Positions 58,267 to 64,000 of a DNA stretch of 64,000 bases are shown here, in pieces. The stretch lies in contig NZ_AEPB01000039.1 in assembly GCF_000189395.1 (NCBI RefSeq), positions 1 through 64,000 on the forward strand, given 5' to 3'. Both the position numbers and the translations under genes were made by a program. The number at the start of each line of letters is the position of its first letter. Within the stretch, counting starts at the first letter, position 1. The DNA is from Planococcus donghaensis MPA1U2 (GTDB lineage Bacteria; Bacillota; Bacilli; Bacillales_A; Planococcaceae). The notes beneath the pieces were generated by a model. The model had not been told where the DNA came from, made no database searches, and saw nothing but the letters and a program-made list of their open reading frames with translations.

Positions 58267-59910
58267 ATGTGGAGAGATAGAAAAACGCAAATTTTCATGG
58301 TGATGATTGCATTTGTTTTATTCTTAGCAGGCTGTAACTTTAATTCTTCAGACAGTTCAAATGAAGAAAGTGGCGGCTCAGAAGGGGAAGCTGGACAAGT
58401 ACTAAACATCTCAACTGCAGCAGACATCCCTACGTTAGATTCTACAAAAGCACATGACGGCATTGCCTTTACGGTTTTGAATAACGTCAACGAAGGCCTT
58501 TACCGTCAAGACGAAAACCATGAACCAATTGAAGCTTTAGTAACAGACCATACAGAAAACGAGGACCAAACTGTCCATACGTTTACATTGCGCGATTCAA
58601 ACTGGAGTAACGGAGAGCCCGTTACTGCACAAGATTTCGAATTCGCTTGGAAACGCGTAATGAAAGATGCAAGTCCATATAGTTTTATGTTCGTTACAGC
58701 AGGTATTAAAAATGCTGAAGCGATCATGAACGAAGAAATGGATGCAGAAGAATTGGGCGTTAAAGCAATTGACGAGAAGACATTGGAAGTTACATTAGAA
58801 GCAGCTAACCCATTGTTCCAATCATTGATGACGTTCCCAACATTCTTACCTCAAAACCAGAAATTTGTTGAAGAGCAAGGCGATCAATATGCATTAGAAG
58901 CAGAAAACATCCTATTCAACGGACCATTCACATTAGTGGACTGGACGCACGAACAAGGTTGGAAATACGAAAAGAACGAAGACTACTGGGATGCAGATGC
59001 AGTTAAGTTAGACGCAATCAATGCATACGTTGTAAAAGACCCAGCAGCGGGTATCAACTTGTACGAAACGAACAAAATTGACCGCGTCGTATTAAGTTCA
59101 GAAGCGGTTGACCAAAACAAAGGCGACGAAAACTTTGAAACAATTTTAGAGCCGGAGATCTTTTTCCTTCGCTTTAACCATAACCACCCAGTATTAGGGA
59201 ATGAAAACATTCGTAAAGCCGTTAACATGGCAATCGACAAAGAAAGTTTAACAGAAGTTATTTTGAAAGACGGCTCTACTGCATTAAACGGTGTCGTTCC
59301 AAAAGGATTCTTCCAATCTCCAGCAGGCGAAGATTTCCGCGACTTAAACGGAGATTTTAATACAGGCACAATCGAAGAAGCACAAAAATTGTGGGAGCAA
59401 GGACTGGAAGAAACTGGCGCAACAGATGTAGCGGTTTCGATCAACATTGCAGACTCAGAAGACCACAAAAAAGTAGCTGAGTATATTCAAGCGCAACTAG
59501 AAGACAACCTTCCAGGATTTAAATTAGATATTAAAGCCGTTCCATTCGCTCAACGTCTAGAAATCGAAAAAGCAATTGAATACGATTTGTCGCTTTCTTC
59601 ATGGGGACCAGATTATAGCGATCCAATGACTTACTTGGATATGTGGTTAGAAGGCGGATCTGCTAACCGTATGGATTATTCAAATGAAAAAATTCAGGAA
59701 TTGGTTGCGTCAGCAAGAACGGAAACGGATGCTGAGAAACGCTACCAAATGTTGTTGGACATTGAAAAAGTCTTGTTAGAAGAAGATGCAGCAATCGCAC
59801 CTCTTTACCAAGGTGGAACAGCTGTATTGATGAGAAGCAAAATTAAAAATCTATTAGTACACCCAACAGGCGCTTCATTCTCTTACAAATGGGTGACGAT
59901 CGAAGAATAA
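58267..59910 (+). CDS. oppA: oligopeptide-binding lipoprotein OppA
   Basis: 547 residues: lipoprotein signal with lipobox LAGC (Cys23), an acidic linker (SSNEESGGSEGEAG), and the SBP_bac_5 fold (LNNVNEGLYRQDENHEPIEALV, WSNGEPVTAQDFEFAWKRVM, YDLSLSSWGPDYSDPMTYLDMW). Captures oligopeptides outside the membrane for OppBCD. ATG follows TGGGGGTAGGA. It is separated from oppB by a terminator and about 500 bp of repeats, so it can be expressed in excess. Confidence 0.95.
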   Translation: MWRDRKTQIFMVMIAFVLFLAGCNFNSSDSSNEESGGSEGEAGQVLNISTAADIPTLDSTKAHDGIAFTVLNNVNEGLYRQDENHEPIEALVTDHTENEDQTVHTFTLRDSNWSNGEPVTAQDFEFAWKRVMKDASPYSFMFVTAGIKNAEAIMNEEMDAEELGVKAIDEKTLEVTLEAANPLFQSLMTFPTFLPQNQKFVEEQGDQYALEAENILFNGPFTLVDWTHEQGWKYEKNEDYWDADAVKLDAINAYVVKDPAAGINLYETNKIDRVVLSSEAVDQNKGDENFETILEPEIFFLRFNHNHPVLGNENIRKAVNMAIDKESLTEVILKDGSTALNGVVPKGFFQSPAGEDFRDLNGDFNTGTIEEAQKLWEQGLEETGATDVAVSINIADSEDHKKVAEYIQAQLEDNLPGFKLDIKAVPFAQRLEIEKAIEYDLSLSSWGPDYSDPMTYLDMWLEGGSANRMDYSNEKIQELVASARTETDAEKRYQMLLDIEKVLLEEDAAIAPLYQGGTAVLMRSKIKNLLVHPTGASFSYKWVTIEE

Positions 59911-59930
59911 AACAGGTTTGCAGCTTATAG

Positions 59931-59972
59931 ATACGAGGGTGTAGCCGGTTTCCCGGGCACCCTCGTATTTTT
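59931..59972 (+). terminator. terminator after oppA
   Basis: Stem ATACGAGGGTG/CACCCTCGTAT with an inner GCCGG/CCGGG-like part and a TTTTT tail. Confidence 0.9.
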
Positions 59973-60061
59973 GATGGTTTAAGAGAAACTAAATTTGTTA
60001 GCTTTTATTTAGAAAATGAACAAAGTGAGGTTCTACAATTGGTACTTCCAGTAAACTAAAT

Positions 60062-60146
60062 TAGCGACGGCGCGTCCACGGGCTAGGCGAAGCTATGAGA
60101 CGAGTGGTTTTCTCGGCTCGTAGCGGGAGCCATGCCCAAAGCGATG
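60062..60146 (+). repeat. structured intergenic repeat R3, copy c
   Basis: 85 bp: CGGCGCGTCCACGGGCTAGGC ends and CATGCCCAAAGCG, with inner hairpin ATGAG.CGAG/CTCG.CTCGTA. Same layout as copies a and b with different stem bases. Confidence 0.75.
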
Positions 60147-60202
60147 TATAACAGGTAGCTTGTTACTTGAGTTTTCTTATATATCATTTTTTGCATCTTG
60201 TT

Positions 60203-60322
60203 TTTCTAGCTACAGCTGCCAGATTCTCGGGGTCATAAGCCACCTCGGCTGTGCGACTGAAACCATGTCGCTTCGCCAATGCGTCTTATGCCCGTCGAAT
60301 CTAAACGGCAGCTTGCGCTTTT
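60203..60322 (+). repeat. structured intergenic repeat R4, copy a
   Basis: 120 bp. Arms AGCTGCC/GGCAGCT, AGATTC/GAATCT and GGGTCATAAG/CTTATGCCC; ends with CTTGCGCTTTTC. Tandem with copy b. The TCTAGCT..CAG start and CTTGCGCTTTT end recall a widespread Bacillales intergenic repeat. Confidence 0.82.
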
Positions 60323-60442
60323 CTTGTCTAGCTCCAGCACCCAGCTCTTAGGGTCATAAGTCAACCCAGCGGCGTGGCAAAGAACGCCACTCTGCTGGTC
60401 TGCCTTATGCCCGTCAGAGCTACATGGGTGCTTGCGCTTTTC
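60323..60442 (+). repeat. structured intergenic repeat R4, copy b
   Basis: 120 bp, directly after copy a. Arms AGCACCCA/TGGGTGCT, AGCTCT/AGAGCT and GGGTCATAAG/CTTATGCCC, with central hairpin CCAGCGGCGTGG...GCTGG. Ends 30 bp before oppB. Confidence 0.82.
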
Positions 60443-60471
60443 ATTTCACCCTATAGAACTGAGGTGTTCAT

Positions 60472-61401
60472 ATGACACGTTATTTACTGCAGCGAATTGG
60501 CTTTATGCTTATTACGCTTTTCATTATTGTCACAGCGACGTTTTTCTTAATGCAGCTCTTACCAGGAACACCGTTTACTAATCCAGAAAAATTAACGGAT
60601 AGCCAATTAGCAATTTTAAATGCTAAATATGGCCTGGACCAACCTGTTGCTATGCAATACATACAGTACATTGGGAACTTGCTTCAAGGGGATTTGGGGT
60701 ATTCGTTCCAACATGAAGGACGGACGGTTACAAGTATGATTAGCGACCGGATTGGACCTTCTGCATTTATCGGCCTCCAAGCTTTAGTGTTTGGTGCTGT
60801 TGTTGGATTGTTGCTCGGAATTGTTTCAGCTTTAAAACATAACTCGATTTTGGATTATGGTTCCGTGACATTGGCTGTATTGGGAATGTCGATTCCGTCA
60901 TTCGTCTTTGCGGCGTTATTGCAATATTACGTTGGCGTTAAATTGGGTTGGCTGCCTGTTGCTTTATGGGAAGGTTACTCCAGTACGCTGTTACCATCCA
61001 TTGCTTTGTCTGTGACGGTCACAGCGACTGTTGCCAGGTTTATCCGCAGTGAGATGCTTGAAGTAATCGGACAAGATTATATCATCACAGCGAGAGCAAA
61101 AGGATTAAAAGAAAACCAAGTAATGGTCAAACACGTAATCCGCAATGCGCTAATTCCGGTTGTGACGATGTTAGGGCCATTGGCGGTTTCAATCATGACA
61201 GGTACGTTAGTGATTGAAAAGATATTCGCGGTACCAGGACTAGGTGAACAATTCACGTTATCAATTCTTGTGCTCGACTACAGCGTAATTATGGGAATCA
61301 CCATCTTTTATAGTGCGTTGTTTATTTTTGTGGTCTTTGTTGTAGATATCATTTACAGCTTATTAGATCCACGCATTAACTATAAGGGGGGAGCGGCATG
61401 A
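60472..61401 (+). CDS. oppB: oligopeptide ABC transporter permease OppB
   Basis: 309 residues, six membrane segments, BPD_transp_1 family: MTRYLLQRIGFMLITLFIIVTATFFLMQLLPG and the EAA loop (VIGQDYIITARAKGLKENQVMVKHVIRNALIPVVT). ATG follows TGAGGTG. oppC overlaps its stop (ATGA). Confidence 0.95.
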   Translation: MTRYLLQRIGFMLITLFIIVTATFFLMQLLPGTPFTNPEKLTDSQLAILNAKYGLDQPVAMQYIQYIGNLLQGDLGYSFQHEGRTVTSMISDRIGPSAFIGLQALVFGAVVGLLLGIVSALKHNSILDYGSVTLAVLGMSIPSFVFAALLQYYVGVKLGWLPVALWEGYSSTLLPSIALSVTVTATVARFIRSEMLEVIGQDYIITARAKGLKENQVMVKHVIRNALIPVVTMLGPLAVSIMTGTLVIEKIFAVPGLGEQFTLSILVLDYSVIMGITIFYSALFIFVVFVVDIIYSLLDPRINYKGGAA

Positions 61402-62456
61402 CCAAAAATACACCAAACCTTCCTCCGCACCAAGATTTGCAAGTACAAAACCAATATGCATATGATGAAATTCCATCAGACTTATTTGTGAAAGCACCGC
61501 TTGACCAACGAAAAAGTGAAGAAATTGGAACGCCTGCTGTTTCTTTTTGGAAAGAAGCGTTTCAACGTCTCATTAAAAACAAGGGAGCGATGATTTCATT
61601 AATCTTGCTGGTTTTCTTAATTGTTTTAGCGTTAATTGGACCCGGAATGAACGAATTTTCTTATCGCGAACAAAACTTAGCACATTCTAATTTGCCCCCC
61701 AAAATTGAAGGTCTAGAGTGGATGGGCTTTAATGGCGCGAACTCACAAGGTGTCGATCAGTATGCAGAGCGCGATGTTCAGATCAATTACTGGTTTGGAA
61801 CCGACGAATTTGGGCGCGATCTTTGGACACGCGTGTGGAGAGGTACTCAAATTTCGTTGTTTATCGCTTTAGTGGCAGCTGCACTCGATTTGGTAATTGG
61901 CGTAATTTACGGTGGTATCTCTTCTTTTTATGGAGGACGTATCGATAATGTTATGCAGCGAATCATTGAAATTCTAATGGGGATTCCGAACTTGATCGTA
62001 ATTATTTTGTTTATATTGGTATTAGAGCCTGGGATTACATCCATTATTTTAGCGATGGTCATAACAGGGTGGGTTGGAATGGCGCGTGTTGTGCGTGGCC
62101 AAGTGCTGCAGTTGAAAGGCCAAGAGTTTGTGTTGGCTTCACGGACACTAGGAGCTTCAAATCCAAGACTCATTTCTAAGCACCTTTTGCCAAATGTCAT
62201 GGGACCGATTATTGTCACAGTGATGTTCACGATTCCAACGGCGATTTTCTTTGAAGCCTTTTTAAGTTTTATCGGACTGGGGCTACAAGCACCACTGGCT
62301 TCTCTAGGCGTACTCATTGAAGACGGCTACAAATCGATGCGTTATTTCCCATATAAATTAATTTTCCCGGCTTTGGTGATCAGCATCATCATGATTTCTT
62401 TCAATCTACTTGGCGATGGACTGCGTGATGCACTCGATCCGAAAATGAGAAAATAA
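61398..62456 (+). CDS. oppC: oligopeptide ABC transporter permease OppC
   Basis: 352 residues: a cytoplasmic N terminus (about 1-60), OppC_N helix (GAMISLILLVFLIVLALIGP), WFGTDEFGRDLWTRVW, and the EAA loop (GQEFVLASRTLGASNPRLISKHLLPNVMGPI). Pairs with OppB. Confidence 0.95.
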   Translation: MTKNTPNLPPHQDLQVQNQYAYDEIPSDLFVKAPLDQRKSEEIGTPAVSFWKEAFQRLIKNKGAMISLILLVFLIVLALIGPGMNEFSYREQNLAHSNLPPKIEGLEWMGFNGANSQGVDQYAERDVQINYWFGTDEFGRDLWTRVWRGTQISLFIALVAAALDLVIGVIYGGISSFYGGRIDNVMQRIIEILMGIPNLIVIILFILVLEPGITSIILAMVITGWVGMARVVRGQVLQLKGQEFVLASRTLGASNPRLISKHLLPNVMGPIIVTVMFTIPTAIFFEAFLSFIGLGLQAPLASLGVLIEDGYKSMRYFPYKLIFPALVISIIMISFNLLGDGLRDALDPKMRK

Positions 62457-62469
62457 AGGAGTTCCGACC

Positions 62470-63504
62470 ATGACCAATACCATTTTGACAGTCGAAGATT
62501 TGCATGTAGCGTTTAAAACTCAACACGGTAAACTGACAGCGGTACGGGGCGTGAACTTTGAGTTGAAAAAAGGAGAAACACTCGCAATTGTTGGGGAATC
62601 GGGTTCGGGGAAATCTGTAACTGCGAAATCCATTATGCAGCTACTCCCGAAAGCGACAACCGAAGTGACAAAAGGCGATATTCATTACAACGGTGAAAGT
62701 TTACTGAAGATGTCGAAAAACCAAATTACCGATTTACGCGGCTCGGAAATTTCAATGGTGTTTCAAGATCCAATGACTTCATTAAATCCGACGATGAAAG
62801 TCGGCAAACAAATTATGGAAGGCGTTCAGCGTCATGAAAACTTAACAAAAGCGCAGGCGCGTGAACGTGCACTAGATATGCTGAAGTTAGTAGGGATTCC
62901 GCAAGCAGAAAGCCGGCTTGATAATTATCCGCACCAGTTCTCTGGAGGGATGAGGCAGCGTGTGGTAATCGCGTTGGCGCTTGCTTGTAACCCGAAGGTA
63001 TTGATTGCAGATGAACCGACGACCGCTTTGGATGTAACGATTCAAGCGCAAATTCTTGAGTTGATGAAAGACTTACAAAAGAAAACCGAAACGGCCATTA
63101 TTTTAATTACCCATGACTTGGGCGTAGTGGCGAATATGGCAGATCGTGTGGCTGTAATGTACGGCGGCAAAATTGTCGAGCAAGGAACGCTAGATGAGAT
63201 TTTCTATAACCCGCAGCACCCGTATACATTGGGACTTTTACGTTCCATGCCAAAACTAAATGAAGACCGTGGCCAGCCGTTAATGCCGATTGCGGGTTCG
63301 CCACCAAATTTAGCAACACTTGGAGAAGGTTGTGCATTTGCTGCGAGGTGTCCGCATACGATGACGGTATGCCACACGTACACTCCACGCGATACAGTGA
63401 CGGAAACAGGGCATTCTGTAGCATGTTGGTTACAAGATTCACGCGTAGCTAAAGAAGCGGATAAAGCAGAACTTGTAGAGTCAGGAAATTCTTCAACTGA
63501 ATAA
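62470..63504 (+). CDS. oppD: oligopeptide ABC transporter ATPase OppD
   Basis: 344 residues: Walker A GESGSGKS, signature FSGGMRQRV, Walker [14 protein letters not shown]-loop ITHDLG, and the C-terminal oligopeptide-transporter domain with an iron-sulfur-like Cys cluster ([15 protein letters not shown] ... C). ATG follows AAAGGAG. A terminator follows, and no oppF is present in the remaining sequence, so the partner ATPase must be elsewhere or OppD acts as a homodimer. Confidence 0.95.
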   Translation: MTNTILTVEDLHVAFKTQHGKLTAVRGVNFELKKGETLAIVGESGSGKSVTAKSIMQLLPKATTEVTKGDIHYNGESLLKMSKNQITDLRGSEISMVFQDPMTSLNPTMKVGKQIMEGVQRHENLTKAQARERALDMLKLVGIPQAESRLDNYPHQFSGGMRQRVVIALALACNPKVLIADEPTTALDVTIQAQILELMKDLQKKTETAIILITHDLGVVANMADRVAVMYGGKIVEQGTLDEIFYNPQHPYTLGLLRSMPKLNEDRGQPLMPIAGSPPNLATLGEGCAFAARCPHTMTVCHTYTPRDTVTETGHSVACWLQDSRVAKEADKAELVESGNSSTE

Positions 63505-63513
63505 GCACGACGA

Positions 63514-63553
63514 AAAAACCAGGAACGCCTCGATTGGGCTTTCCTGGTTTTAT
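63514..63553. terminator. bidirectional terminator after oppD
   Basis: Stem AAAACCAGGAA/TTCCTGGTTTT with a loop holding a weak inner stem; shared with the convergent transporter gene at 63573. Confidence 0.9.
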
Positions 63554-63572
63554 TGTTTCGAGCAACTTTATC

Positions 63573-64000
63573 TTATTTAAACAATGCCGGTATCCCATTC
63601 ATCAATGTGTAAATGCCCATCCATGCCATGGAAATGACAATGACAATACCGAAAATCGTCATCCACAACGGATGTTTGTAGTCGCCAACAATTTTCACTT
63701 TATGAGCAGCGATCAACATAACGCCAAGTGCAATCGGTAAAATCAAACCGTTAACCGATCCAACAAGCACTAAAATCAATACCGGTTTGCCGATAATGAC
63801 GAAAACGGCTGTCGAGATAACGATAAAGCTGATGGTCAGCAAACGATGGTATTTTTCAAGTGACGGGCTAAATGAACGGATAAACGATACAGATGTGTAC
63901 GCAGCACCGACAACAGAAGTGACAGCTGCAGCCCACATAACAATTCCGAACATTTTGTAACCGATGTTACCCGCGGCAAGTTGAAAGACCGAAGCTGGTG
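63573..64000 (-). CDS. NRAMP family divalent metal transporter (C-terminal part)
   Basis: The frame is open from the window edge (PASVFQLAAGNIGYKMFGIVMW...) to the stop at 63573, giving 142 residues with four hydrophobic segments (IVMWAAAVTSVVGAAYTSVSF, SFIVISTAVFVIIG, PVLILVLVGSVNGLILPIALGVMLIA, MTIFGIVIVISMAWMGIYTL). It resembles the end of YcsG-type NRAMP proteins; the N-terminal transport motif is outside the window, so the substrate is open. Confidence 0.7.
   Translation of the reverse strand, partial: PASVFQLAAGNIGYKMFGIVMWAAAVTSVVGAAYTSVSFIRSFSPSLEKYHRLLTISFIVISTAVFVIIGKPVLILVLVGSVNGLILPIALGVMLIAAHKVKIVGDYKHPLWMTIFGIVIVISMAWMGIYTLMNGIPALFK

Noticed and set aside
60160-60351. 63-codon Cys/Ser-rich frame before oppB
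   Set aside because: Lies on the tandem R4 repeats; composition reflects the hairpins.
60203-60442. CRISPR array made of the two tandem R4 units
   Set aside because: Only two 120-bp units, each a large palindrome, with no short repeats or spacers and no cas genes.
63107-63442. 111-codon reverse frame inside oppD
   Set aside because: Antisense shadow of the conserved oppD C-terminal region.

Overview
The window looks like a chromosome segment from a low-to-moderate GC Gram-positive bacterium of the order Bacillales, most likely Planococcaceae (Planococcus or Planomicrobium type). Reasons: Bacillus-type proteins throughout (CitA/CitR, SigW/RsiW, CdaA/CdaR, FlhO/FlhP, FliY, YvyF, SwrD, SwrB), a glmS ribozyme, strong AGGAGG-like ribosome sites with frequent TTG/GTG starts, and sigma-A, sigma-W and sigma-D type promoters. 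The genus is an inference from protein resemblance; no search was run.

Layout. 1-803: last bases of a 5S rRNA and seven tRNA genes. 802-4424: divergent citA/citR, an acetyltransferase and arginase. 4609-5884: sigW-rsiW with an autoregulatory sigma-W promoter. 5987-11827: cdaA-cdaR-glmM (cyclic di-AMP and cell-wall precursor synthesis), then two structured repeats, a glmS ribozyme and glmS. 12049-18520: signalling genes, namely an RsbR-like STAS protein, a PAS-GGDEF-EAL protein, and an operon of HD-GYP phosphodiesterase, DUF3307 membrane protein and class III nucleotide cyclase. 18612-55477: one flagellar super-cluster of about 37 kb. 55623-58130: small accessory genes including a broken Nudix gene. 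58267-63504: oligopeptide ABC transporter oppA-BCD. 63573-64000: end of an NRAMP-type transporter.

Flagellar cluster. fliW-csrA precede hag, then come yjfB, a LAGLIDADG endonuclease gene, a peptidoglycan hydrolase, flaG-fliD-fliT-fliS, motAB-fliL, yvyF-flgM-flgN-flgK-flgL, the reverse-strand flhO-flhP, and the long fla/che-type operon flgB to sigD, swrB, a YaaR-family gene and a PilZ gene. Three clean sigma-D promoters (TAAA-N15-CCGATA) precede hag, flaG and yvyF. The cluster has no cheA, cheB, cheW, cheC, cheD or cheY where B. subtilis has them; fliL has moved next to motAB; and the second phosphatase site of FliY has lost its Asn.

Most striking feature: hag is interrupted by a 360-nt group I intron (20749-21108) placed exactly at the conserved C-terminal DVD|MAKEMM junction. 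The intron has no ORF. A two-motif LAGLIDADG endonuclease lies about 390 bp away, outside the intron and on the other strand, beyond the small gene yjfB. This looks like a split intron/endonuclease pair. Unspliced mRNA would stop after five intron codons and give a flagellin lacking its C-terminal D0 helix, the region used by FliS and FliW, so splicing could feed into the FliW-CsrA-Hag homeostatic loop.

Second theme: the intergenic spaces hold at least eleven copies of four families of large palindromic repeats (called R1-R4 here). Within each family the arms differ in sequence between copies yet stay complementary inside each copy, which points to selection on RNA or DNA structure. One copy sits inside the fla/che operon between flgC and fliE.
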